Below, one piece after another: positions 1-5,353 of a stretch of 5,353 bases of DNA. A program made the position numbers and the translations under genes. The stretch comes from Desulfobacteraceae bacterium (GTDB lineage: Bacteria; Desulfobacterota; Desulfobacteria; Desulfobacterales; UBA11574). The stretch lies in contig PKTV01000134.1 of the NCBI GenBank assembly GCA_002868985.1, forward strand, positions 1-5,353, in the 5' to 3' direction. A model generated the notes under the pieces. That model saw only the letters and a program-made list of their open reading frames with translations, was not told the origin of the DNA and ran no database searches. How positions within the stretch are numbered: position 1 is the first letter of the stretch; the number at the start of each line of letters is the position of its first letter.

Positions 1-303
1 CAATATATCGGTTTGTGGTCGATTTCAAAAAAGTTCGCAGCGGCCGTTGGTGTCGGAGCCGGACTTTCAATTCTTGGTGCAGCAGGCTACACGCCCAATG
101 TGGAACAGTCTGAACAGGTAAAATTAGTGTTACGAACGCTTTATGCATTGGTGCCGTCCGTTTGTAACTTGATTGCCATTTTAATCGCGCTGGCTTATCC
201 GATCAGCGGCAAGGTTCATGAAAACATACGAAAAGCCATTGATGATCGAAACAACGGCATCTTAGTGATCAATCCCATAAAACCAATGTCTTCAACAGTC
301 TGA
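1..303 (+). CDS. C-terminal part of a GPH-type MFS transporter (5' end outside window)
   Basis: The reading frame is open from the first base (it begins Q-Y-I-G-L-W) and ends at a TGA at 301-303, giving the last 100 residues of a longer protein. Two hydrophobic segments are visible, at about residues 10-30 and 45-67 of the fragment. They match the last two membrane helices of the glycoside-pentoside-hexuronide:cation symporter group (MelB-like) of the major facilitator superfamily. The pattern L-R-T-L-Y-A-L-V-P-S, followed by a helix ending in Y-P and then an H-x-x-I-R-K-A-I amphipathic tail, is typical of that group. An internal TTG at 13 could be read as a start but lies inside a helix, so the gene surely begins outside the window. 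MFS proteins of this type are often found beside DUF1295, Cfa-like and DUF1365 genes, so the cargo may be lipid-related rather than a sugar. The substrate cannot be told from this fragment. DUF1295 follows in the same direction after about 70 bases, so the two may be cotranscribed. Confidence 0.85.
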   Translation, partial: QYIGLWSISKKFAAAVGVGAGLSILGAAGYTPNVEQSEQVKLVLRTLYALVPSVCNLIAILIALAYPISGKVHENIRKAIDDRNNGILVINPIKPMSSTV

Positions 304-359
304 AGATGGGACTTAAGCTTTGCACCCGTTGATTGATGAGTAGCCTATAAATTAAGAGC

Positions 360-367
360 AGGGGGAG
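360..367 (+). promoter_or_regulatory. Shine-Dalgarno site that affects the DUF1295 start choice
   Basis: The purine run AGGGGGAG ends only 2 bases before the ATG at 370 but 8 bases before the in-frame ATG at 376. The usual spacing is 5 to 9 bases, so the second ATG is the better-placed start. It would give a protein beginning M-E-H-L-I, two residues shorter. No convincing -10/-35 promoter pair is seen between 304 and 360. A TATAAA at 346-351 has no properly spaced -35 partner, which is compatible with readthrough from the MFS gene. Confidence 0.5.
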
Positions 368-369
368 AG

Positions 370-1170
370 ATGAACATGGAACATCTAATTTTTATATTCA
401 GCCTCAATTTGGCTGCCGTTATCTTGATGATGACTATCGGATGGTTACTCAGCCTTGTTCTTAAAAATGTAACGGTGGTAGATAGTTTGTGGGGATTGGG
501 GTTTGTCATGATTGCCTGGGCAACCTTTTTTTTAACGGAGGGTTATTTAGGACGAAAGCTGTTAATCGCATTTCTGGTCACATTTTGGGGTTTGAGACTG
601 AGTATTTATCTGACACGGCGCAACTGGGGAAAGGGGGAGGATCCCAGGTATGGCTCCTGGCGTGAAAAGAGCGGAAAACATTTCTGGATCGTGAGTCTTT
701 TTAAGGTGTTTTTGCTACAGTCGCTATTTTTGTGGGCCATTTCCATTTCAATACAGTACGGCATGGCGTCGAAGACACCGGAAACGATCACCTGGATGGA
801 TCTGTGCGGCTTAATCCTTTGGGGGATCGGTTTTATATTTGAAGCTGTTGGTGATTGGCAGTTGGCGGTATTTAAATCCAACTCCGCCAATAAGGGAAAA
901 GTTATGGATCGGGGATTGTGGCGCTATACCCGACATCCCAATTATTTTGGTGAATGTCTCATGTGGTGGGGGATTTTTCTCATTGCATTTTCAACACCAA
1001 ACAGTTGGTGGACCGTTTTGAGTCCGCTGATCATCACTGCGGTGCTGCTGAAAATGACAGGGATTCCTTTAACCGAAAAAACCATGGTGAACCACCGACC
1101 GGGTTACAAAGAATATATTCAGCGTACCAATGCGTTTATTCCCTGGTTTCCAAGAGCAAAGAGAAAATAA
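370..1170 (+). CDS. DUF1295 family membrane protein (steroid 5-alpha-reductase-like fold)
   Basis: This is an integral membrane protein of 266 residues (264 if the ATG at 376 is used), full length for the DUF1295 family. Hydrophobic segments lie at about residues 6-31, 41-56, 62-80, 107-130, 145-163, 196-208 and 213-230. Family hallmarks are V-D-S-L-W-G near residue 37, the F-W-G-L-R-L segment at about 72-77 followed by a basic loop, and the C-terminal signature G-L-W-R-Y-T-R-H-P-N-Y-F-G-E at 182-195. That signature is shared with steroid 5-alpha-reductases and isoprenylcysteine methyltransferases, where the region contributes to cofactor (NADPH or SAM) binding. Family knowledge suggests a membrane-embedded reductase or related enzyme acting on a lipid, but no reaction is firmly assigned to DUF1295. 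It lies downstream of the MFS gene on the same strand and converges on the Cfa-like gene, with 71 bases between the two stop codons. The neighbourhood suggests a role in the same lipid-modification module, which is inference. Confidence 0.9.
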   Translation: MNMEHLIFIFSLNLAAVILMMTIGWLLSLVLKNVTVVDSLWGLGFVMIAWATFFLTEGYLGRKLLIAFLVTFWGLRLSIYLTRRNWGKGEDPRYGSWREKSGKHFWIVSLFKVFLLQSLFLWAISISIQYGMASKTPETITWMDLCGLILWGIGFIFEAVGDWQLAVFKSNSANKGKVMDRGLWRYTRHPNYFGECLMWWGIFLIAFSTPNSWWTVLSPLIITAVLLKMTGIPLTEKTMVNHRPGYKEYIQRTNAFIPWFPRAKRK

Positions 1171-1241
1171 GGGTACGTGTTTACGGGGTATGCTTCCTCG
1201 CGAAAATTCAGGTTTTTATGTGGCTAAAACAGGTGAGCCGA
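1171..1241. other. Convergent intergenic gap without an evident terminator
   Basis: These 71 bases separate the stop codons of the DUF1295 gene (rightward) and the Cfa-like gene (leftward). A bidirectional intrinsic terminator would be expected here. The only pairing I can find is a 4-base stem, GGCT at 1222-1225 with AGCC at 1236-1239, and it has no T-run after it on either strand. Termination may be Rho-dependent, or may occur inside the opposing genes. Confidence 0.4.
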
Positions 1242-2522
1242 TCAGGCCAGAGGGGGAAGCAACGGCTCTCGTCTGCACATGGGTTTGGTCAACAGCATTT
1301 GAACATCCCCGATATACCTTTCCGCAAAGCCCCCCTCACAATAGCAAAGATAATATTCCCACATTCGAATAAAAGCATCTGAAAATCCCATTTTGCGAAC
1401 GTCATCGATGCGATCAAAAAAACGTTTTCGCCATTCGGCAAGTGTTCGGACATAATGTGGTGTGATATCTTCAAGATGAAACAGCTTCAGATCTGTCTTA
1501 CGGGCTATTGAACTCATAATGGCACGGATCGAAGGAATACAGCTGCCCGGAAAGATATACCGCTTAGAGAAATCGACCGAGCGTTTATGAGCGTCAAACA
1601 TATGATCGACAATGGTGATGGCCTGAAGAAGCATCATGCCGTTTGCCTTGAGCAACCGACTGCAGATTTGAAAAAAAGTATTCAGATACTGATGGCCCAC
1701 CGCTTCGATCATTTCAATGGAGACCAATTTGTCAAATTTGCCGCCAAGATGTCGATAATCCTTGCGAAGTAATCTGATTCGATGGGACAAGCCGGATGCC
1801 GCAATGCGTTTTTCGGCCAACGCATACTGTTCATCGGAAATGGTTGTGGTTGTCACGCGACATCCGTAATTTTTTGCAGCATGTATGGAAAAACCGCCCC
1901 ATCCGCCCCCGATTTCGATGACATGGTCTTCGGGATGAAGCTGGAGTTTGCGGCAGATTCGATCGTATTTTGCTATGGAAGCCGCTTCCAGCGTAGTGTT
2001 TTCGTGCTCAAAGATGCCGCAGGAGTAGGTCAATGTTTCATCCAGGAAAAGCCTATAAAAATCGTTTCCCAGATCGTAATGGGCAACGATATTTTCTTTG
2101 CTCCCTTTCAAGGTATTGCGCCGAAAGTAGTGATACAATTTATGAACAGGTTCAGAGAGCCAAGACCAGCCTTTGTCCATTTTATCCATTATTTGCCAAT
2201 TCAAAATCACCAGGCGTATGACATTGGTCAGATGGGATGTTGACCAGAATCCGGACATATAGGCTTCGGCAGAACCAATGCTGCCGCCAAACACGGTGCT
2301 CGTATAAAATCGTGGATGGTGCACGTTAATGGTCGCTTGCAAAGAAACCCCGTTCGATGATTGACCAAATTGGTGCTGCTGATTTTTTTCGATGAGGGCA
2401 AGCCTTCCTCTCTTAAAATCTTTCATCAGCACGAAAAAAAGTTTACGGGATAGTCTGTCGATAAACGTTTCCCGAAGAAATTCCAAGGCAGATACTTTCT
2501 GTGGTATGAATGTTTCCGTCAT
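1242..2522 (-). CDS. Cyclopropane-fatty-acid-synthase-like SAM-dependent methyltransferase
   Basis: This 426-residue member of the Cfa/mycolic acid methyltransferase family transfers a methyl group from S-adenosylmethionine to the double bond of an unsaturated acyl chain, normally in membrane phospholipid. E. coli Cfa has 382 residues; the extra length here lies mainly before the catalytic domain. The N-terminal lipid-binding part includes G-S-A-E-A-Y-M at 83-89, matching G-L-G-E-S-Y-M in Cfa. The Rossmann domain begins at H-Y-D-L-G-N-D (148-154), with the SAM-binding loop V-I-E-I-G-G-G-W-G-G at 201-210. By alignment from memory with E. coli Cfa, the bicarbonate-site residues Cys139, Glu239, Ile268 and Tyr317 are kept as C168, E273, I302 and Y391. 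His266 is replaced by Q300 (L-L-Q-A-I), and the neighbouring F-E-H-V-G is I-E-A-V-G. Such changes are compatible with a methylase that does not close a cyclopropane ring, like the UfaM-type enzymes of furan fatty acid synthesis, but sequence alone does not decide this. The ATG overlaps the DUF1365 stop in an ATGA, with AGAGGAG placed 7 bases upstream. It is the last gene of the trio. Confidence 0.93.
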   Translation of the reverse strand: MTETFIPQKVSALEFLRETFIDRLSRKLFFVLMKDFKRGRLALIEKNQQHQFGQSSNGVSLQATINVHHPRFYTSTVFGGSIGSAEAYMSGFWSTSHLTNVIRLVILNWQIMDKMDKGWSWLSEPVHKLYHYFRRNTLKGSKENIVAHYDLGNDFYRLFLDETLTYSCGIFEHENTTLEAASIAKYDRICRKLQLHPEDHVIEIGGGWGGFSIHAAKNYGCRVTTTTISDEQYALAEKRIAASGLSHRIRLLRKDYRHLGGKFDKLVSIEMIEAVGHQYLNTFFQICSRLLKANGMMLLQAITIVDHMFDAHKRSVDFSKRYIFPGSCIPSIRAIMSSIARKTDLKLFHLEDITPHYVRTLAEWRKRFFDRIDDVRKMGFSDAFIRMWEYYLCYCEGGFAERYIGDVQMLLTKPMCRREPLLPPLA

Positions 2523-3304
2523 GGGTCATCTCCTCTATATGGCAGTGATCTTTTTTTGGGATGCGTAAAAAATGGGGTGTTTTTCAGCAGCAGGCGCAGT
2601 GCCTGAAAATGGATCATTGTCGTCACTCTCATCGTCATTAACGGGTATTTCATAAGCATGCGGGTCAATGCTTTATGGGTGATGGGTCGTCTTTTCAGCA
2701 TCAGACTGGCATCGAACAGCTTTTTACCTTTTTCGATATCGATCATATGAACCCGAATGATGTCGCCGGGCACACGAAATCGCCAGTCGTATTGGATGTC
2801 CATATCAATAAACGGTGACACATGAAAAATTTTGTTGAAACGGTATCGACGCCAATATTTAACAGGGTGTTCATTTTGGTTATCACCGAAAACATAACAA
2901 TGGCGCTCTCCCCAGGGGGTATTGTGGATTTCAACCACAATGGTTTCGACCCTGATATCAGAAGCGTCGTAGCAGTAATAAAAACTGGCCGGATTAAAGC
3001 AATATCCAAAATATCTTAAGTGGGTCAGCAGACGAATCGGCCCGGCCGGTCGTTTCCCAAGGCGCGTTTGAACAAGATCCCGAACAGCGGTATCCATGGG
3101 CACAAAAGGATCGCCAAAATGATCTTTACGACGAAAACAAGCAATATTAAATCGTTGGTATGACCACAGGGGATGAATATCAAAAAGAGTGGGGAGTTCC
3201 TTTAGATCGAGAAACATAAAAAAGAGCCGGTATTGAAACATGTTCGGCCGGGGTCTGAAGCGCCGATGCCTTACGGAACCTTCATATATAGCGCTCTTTA
3301 TCAT
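2519..3304 (-). CDS. DUF1365 family protein
   Basis: This is a 261-residue full-length DUF1365 protein; no biochemical reaction is firmly assigned to the family. Conserved blocks are visible in order. They are an N-terminal V-R-H-R-R-F-R-P with a later F-L-D-L-K-E-L (about 11-37), a central L-R-Y-F-G-Y-C-F-N-P-A-S-F-Y-Y-C (96-111), E-I-H-N-T-P-W-G-E-R-H (125-135), H-V-S-P-F-I-D-M-D (161-169), and a basic C-terminal part with P-L-M-T and I-H-F-Q-A-L-R-L (221-238) that looks amphipathic. There is no signal peptide and no clear membrane helix, so it is probably cytoplasmic or peripheral to the membrane. The family almost always lies between an FAD oxidoreductase and a Cfa-like methyltransferase, as here, pointing to a role in handling or modifying the same acyl chains. 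Its ATG overlaps the stop of the flavoprotein gene (ATGA at 3304-3301), and only a weak GGAAAA is found upstream, so translation is probably coupled. No damage to the frame is seen. Confidence 0.92.
   Translation of the reverse strand: MIKSAIYEGSVRHRRFRPRPNMFQYRLFFMFLDLKELPTLFDIHPLWSYQRFNIACFRRKDHFGDPFVPMDTAVRDLVQTRLGKRPAGPIRLLTHLRYFGYCFNPASFYYCYDASDIRVETIVVEIHNTPWGERHCYVFGDNQNEHPVKYWRRYRFNKIFHVSPFIDMDIQYDWRFRVPGDIIRVHMIDIEKGKKLFDASLMLKRRPITHKALTRMLMKYPLMTMRVTTMIHFQALRLLLKNTPFFTHPKKRSLPYRGDDP
2530..2536 (-). promoter_or_regulatory. Strong Shine-Dalgarno site for the Cfa-like gene
   Basis: On the minus strand AGAGGAG ends 7 bases before the ATG at 2522-2520. It lies inside the last codons of the DUF1365 gene. 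A near-consensus site at an ATGA overlap suggests that the methyltransferase is translated both by coupling and by independent initiation, perhaps at a higher level than DUF1365. Confidence 0.7.
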
Positions 3305-4548
3305 GACAATGTTTTTCCAAAATGTTTACAAACCGACAGGGCACTGTTCACACCGTCCTCATGAAACCCGTAGCCCCAGTAGGCTCCGCAGAAATAGGTC
3401 CGATTTTTTCCGTTGATTTCATCCTGTTTACGGCGTGCGCTTAAACTGTTCGGATCGTAGACCGGATGATGGTAAATGATGCTTTGAATAATGCGGTCCG
3501 GGTGGATCTTCTCCGGCATGTTTAAGGTGACGCAAAACTCTTCCGTCGCCCCTAAACTTTGTAGGATATTCATATCATAGGTCAGCGCAACGCGCCCTTT
3601 TTCTTCTTTGGGGATGTGATAGTTCCAACTGGCCCAGGCCGCTCTTTTGGGCGGTAGAACCGATTTGTCGGTGTGCAAAACAGCCAGATTTTCCTGGTAG
3701 GGAATGGCGCCTAAAACGTCTCTTTCCAGGTCCGAAGGATCCGTCAGCATTTGAAGGGCCTGGTCGCTGTGAGTGGCAATGACCACATGATCAAAGGTTG
3801 CCGTGTCTCCTCCCTTTGTGGTGATCTCGACATTTTCCTGAGATCGTTTGACCGATGCAACCGGCGAGTTCAGACGAATCCGGTCTTTATAGGGTCGGGT
3901 TAAGGGACCGATATACCGGCTCGAACCACCTTTGATAACCAGCCACTGCGGCTGATGACGTACGTTTAAAAAACCATGGTTGTAAAAAAATTCTACCAGA
4001 TATCGTGCCGGAAACTTTCTGAACTGAACAGGATCCGCCGACCAGATGGCTCCGCCCATGGGAATAATGAAATGTTCAATGAAAATATGACTGTAATGCC
4101 TTTGTTCCAAATAATCCTGAAGGGTGATGCTGTAGTCATCGGATCGAATGAGTTCCGACGCTTCACGCCGGAACCGAAGCGCATCCCAAAGCATCCGGTA
4201 AAATGAGGGACGGAAAAGATTTTTTCGCTGAACAAATAAACCGTTCAAGGTACTGGGGGAAAAAACCAGCCCGGTTTGATCGCATTGAACGCTGAAACTC
4301 ATGTTCGACGGTTGCCAGGCCACCCCGAGTGATCGCATCAATTTAATAAAATTCGGGTAGGTTTTTTCATTGAATACGATAAAACCGGTATCCACCGGAT
4401 AGGAAACACCCTTGATGGGCACATCGATGGTGTGGGTATGCCCGCCGATGTAGTCATTGGCCTCATACAGAACAATGTCGTGGTCTTGACTCAGCAAATA
4501 TGCGGAGACCATGCCGGAAATGCCGGAACCAATAACTGCAATTCGCAT
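3301..4548 (-). CDS. FAD-dependent oxidoreductase (flavin amine oxidase-like)
   Basis: This 415-residue flavoprotein has an N-terminal dinucleotide-binding fold: G-S-G-I-S-G at 7-12, the ribose-binding acidic residue E29 at the end of strand two, and G-G-H-T-H-T at 35-40. A central substrate domain follows, including P-M-G-G-A-I-W-S at 163-170, then a second FAD contact region V-V-I-A-T-H at 255-260. The C-terminal flavin motif C-G-A-Y-W-G-Y-G-F-H-E-D-G is at 387-399. The overall pattern is that of the NAD(P)-binding/amine-oxidase-like proteins encoded next to DUF1365 and Cfa-like genes. Members are distantly related to phytoene desaturases, so a desaturation or oxidation of a methylated acyl chain is a reasonable inference; one such step (UfaD) is known in furan fatty acid synthesis in Rhodobacter. 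I cannot confirm orthology from sequence by eye. It is the first gene of the leftward trio, and AGAGGG at 4558-4563 is 9 bases before the ATG. It has no signal peptide: the hydrophobic N-terminus is the Rossmann strand. Confidence 0.92.
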   Translation of the reverse strand: MRIAVIGSGISGMVSAYLLSQDHDIVLYEANDYIGGHTHTIDVPIKGVSYPVDTGFIVFNEKTYPNFIKLMRSLGVAWQPSNMSFSVQCDQTGLVFSPSTLNGLFVQRKNLFRPSFYRMLWDALRFRREASELIRSDDYSITLQDYLEQRHYSHIFIEHFIIPMGGAIWSADPVQFRKFPARYLVEFFYNHGFLNVRHQPQWLVIKGGSSRYIGPLTRPYKDRIRLNSPVASVKRSQENVEITTKGGDTATFDHVVIATHSDQALQMLTDPSDLERDVLGAIPYQENLAVLHTDKSVLPPKRAAWASWNYHIPKEEKGRVALTYDMNILQSLGATEEFCVTLNMPEKIHPDRIIQSIIYHHPVYDPNSLSARRKQDEINGKNRTYFCGAYWGYGFHEDGVNSALSVCKHFGKTLS

Positions 4549-4649
4549 CGATGTTATCCCTCTTTAAATCCGATCCAAGACGTTTCGTTGCGGCAATATG
4601 GATTGCTACAACAGCTTAGAGCTATCGGTGACCTTAAACCAAAAGTAAT
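4549..4649 (-). promoter_or_regulatory. Gap upstream of the FAD-DUF1365-Cfa operon
   Basis: These 101 bases separate the rubrerythrin stop from the flavoprotein start, both on the minus strand. A good ribosome binding site (AGAGGG, 4558-4563) is present. I find no convincing sigma-70 promoter: TTGCCG at about 4592-4597 on the minus strand lacks a good -10 at the right distance. There is also no clear match to the TGATCC-type -35 used by ChrR-linked ECF sigma factors. No T-tailed hairpin follows the rubrerythrin gene, so readthrough into the trio is possible. The length would nevertheless allow a separate promoter. Confidence 0.35.
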
Positions 4650-5147
4650 TTATTTTGTTTTCAATTTTTCAAGCAGGTTCGAAAGTTGAAACACATGTTT
4701 GCGCTCTTCCATGATGATCTCACCGATCCGATCTTTTCCGGACTGAGAAGGTATCATATCTTTGAGTCCCAGATAAAATAGAATCGAGTCCTTTTCAAGT
4801 CCTACGGCGATTCGAAGTATATCCTCAAGGGTTTCGTTTCCGGTGAGGGAATCAGCAACAGAAGGACTCCCTTCTCCACCCATGGTGTCCGCCATTGCAG
4901 CAAGATACCGAGTCACCTCGCCATAGGGGTCGAACACCTTCGGGTCTTTATCCTTTTCGGTAAGGGTCGTTCGCATTTCGGTGAATGTCTTCTGGTGTTG
5001 ATCTTCCATGTTGGCAAGACCTTCTAAAAATTTTCGATGTTTGGTATCGGATTGAAAACCTGCAGCCTTCCGGTAAAAGGCGGCACCGTTATTTTCAATG
5101 CGGATTGCCATTTCAAAAACCTCATCTGCGTTAAACACGATGGCCAT
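4650..5147 (-). CDS. Rubrerythrin/ferritin-like diiron protein without rubredoxin domain
   Basis: This 165-residue four-helix ferritin-like protein carries two ligand sets of the rubrerythrin diiron type: E18 in helix one (R-I-E-N-N-G-A-A-F-Y) with E48-x-x-H51 in helix two, and E118 (G-L-E-K-D) in helix three with E148-x-x-H151 (M-E-E-R-K-H) in helix four. A longer linker at about 65-105 crosses between the two halves. Classical rubrerythrin has about 190 residues and ends in a rubredoxin domain with two C-x-x-C pairs; this protein ends at the fourth helix and has no cysteine at all, so electrons must come from a separate partner. Family members reduce hydrogen peroxide or store or handle iron in the cytoplasm of anaerobes and microaerophiles. 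AGGA at 5154-5157 lies 6 bases before the ATG and supports this start. It is transcribed in the same direction as the lipid trio, 101 bases upstream of it; shared function in oxidative stress is inference. Confidence 0.88.
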   Translation of the reverse strand: MAIVFNADEVFEMAIRIENNGAAFYRKAAGFQSDTKHRKFLEGLANMEDQHQKTFTEMRTTLTEKDKDPKVFDPYGEVTRYLAAMADTMGGEGSPSVADSLTGNETLEDILRIAVGLEKDSILFYLGLKDMIPSQSGKDRIGEIIMEERKHVFQLSNLLEKLKTK

Positions 5148-5185
5148 TTTATTTCCTACTTTTTTACATCTCGTTCAAAATTCAG

Positions 5186-5216
5186 ATAATAACCGAATGT
5201 GTTATCGTATTGCCAT
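5186..5216 (-). promoter_or_regulatory. Weak candidate sigma-70 promoter for the rubrerythrin gene
   Basis: On the minus strand TATTAT (5191-5186) matches five of six bases of the -10 consensus and lies 38 bases before the ATG. The best -35-like hexamer is ATGGCA (5216-5211), four of six, at a long spacing of 19 bases. The surroundings are AT-rich, so chance matches are likely. Confidence 0.22.
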
Positions 5217-5234
5217 AAATTTTTGATTCATTTC

Positions 5235-5247
5235 TGATGTTATATCA
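5235..5247. promoter_or_regulatory. 13-base inverted repeat, possible operator
   Basis: TGATGTTATATCA has outer arms TGAT and ATCA around a 5-base centre, and the bases flanking the centre (5240 T, 5242 A) also pair. It lies 88 to 100 bases upstream of the rubrerythrin ATG. The half-sites resemble those of FNR/CRP-family regulators (TTGAT-N4-ATCAA), but the spacing is one base longer than the FNR consensus. A regulator cannot be named from this alone. Confidence 0.25.
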
Positions 5248-5281
5248 ACCACATGAAAATTGATTGTAATATTTCACTTAT

Positions 5282-5298
5282 CAAAAAGTTCCTTTTTG
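5282..5298. repeat. Perfect 7-base inverted repeat with a 3-base loop
   Basis: CAAAAAG and CTTTTTG flank the loop TTC, giving a short AT-rich hairpin. It sits in the noncoding region 135 to 151 bases upstream of the rubrerythrin start. It lacks a GC-rich stem and a T-tail, so it is not a convincing intrinsic terminator. It may be a chance structure or part of a regulatory region. Confidence 0.3.
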
Positions 5299-5353
5299 GT
5301 CACCGGATCAAGCCTTAAATCGATGATTATCACAACAAGCCAAAGTCTTCATC

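Noticed and set aside
329..351. TTGATT (329-334) with TATAAA (346-351) as a promoter for DUF1295
   Set aside because: The spacing is only 11 bases, too short for a sigma-70 promoter, and the alternative TTGCAC at 320-325 is 20 bases away.
606..890. Minus-strand open frame of 94 codons inside the DUF1295 gene
   Set aside because: It is antisense to a confident membrane protein gene and has no supporting signal.
954..1382. Plus-strand open frame of 142 codons spanning the end of DUF1295 and the end of the Cfa-like gene
   Set aside because: It overlaps two confident genes in the wrong frame or strand, and its product is low in family-like features, so it is a shadow frame.
1782..2243. Plus-strand open frame of 153 codons opposite the Cfa-like gene
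   Set aside because: It lies wholly antisense to a strongly recognisable methyltransferase gene, has no ribosome binding site, and its translation resembles no family I know.
3976..4235. Short frames on both strands within the flavoprotein gene
   Set aside because: They are out-of-frame shadows of a gene with intact FAD motifs at both ends.
5253..5318. 21-codon plus-strand frame beginning M-K-I-D-C-N
   Set aside because: It has no ribosome binding site, contains the short hairpin at 5282-5298, and has no recognisable features.
5281..5353. End of a further minus-strand gene entering from the right
   Set aside because: All three minus-strand frames hit a stop within about 50 bases of the right edge without giving a recognisable tail; only an unrecognised short frame ending D-P-V-T-K-K-E-L-F-D-K remains, and it is preceded by a stop at the window edge.

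Overview
The window most resembles a mesophilic proteobacterium or Desulfobacterota (deltaproteobacterial) genome. This rests on moderate base composition, a stand-alone rubrerythrin-type diiron protein, and the style of the encoded proteins. The taxonomic call is an inference; there is no rRNA or other marker gene in view. No mobile elements, tRNAs, rRNAs or CRISPR arrays are visible.

Layout. Positions 1-1170 run rightward: the C-terminal end of a GPH-type major facilitator (cut by the left edge), then a complete DUF1295 membrane protein of the steroid 5-alpha-reductase fold. Positions 1242-4548 run leftward, so they are read in the order FAD-dependent oxidoreductase, DUF1365 protein, cyclopropane-fatty-acid-synthase-like methyltransferase. 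Both junctions in this trio are 4-base ATGA stop/start overlaps, which marks a tightly coupled operon. Upstream of it, also leftward, lies a rubrerythrin/ferritin-like gene (4650-5147). The right end (5148-5353) is an AT-rich presumed control region.

How the genes fit together. From general knowledge, FAD oxidoreductase, DUF1365, Cfa-like methyltransferase, DUF1295 and a GPH/MFS protein recur together in many proteobacteria, often near an ECF sigma factor/ChrR pair that responds to singlet oxygen. In Rhodobacter sphaeroides, related genes take part in methylating and desaturating phospholipid acyl chains on the way to furan fatty acids. The best overall reading is therefore a membrane-lipid modification module. 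The methyltransferase would add a methyl group from S-adenosylmethionine to an unsaturated acyl chain in the membrane, the flavoprotein would oxidise or desaturate the product, and DUF1365, DUF1295 and the MFS protein would have accessory or unknown roles. Here the module is split into two convergent transcription units, and no sigma factor or anti-sigma factor is visible. The methyltransferase carries a glutamine where E. coli Cfa has its bicarbonate-site histidine (His266), which suggests it may not be a classical cyclopropane synthase. The adjacent rubrerythrin fits an oxidative-stress context, but any functional link is inference.
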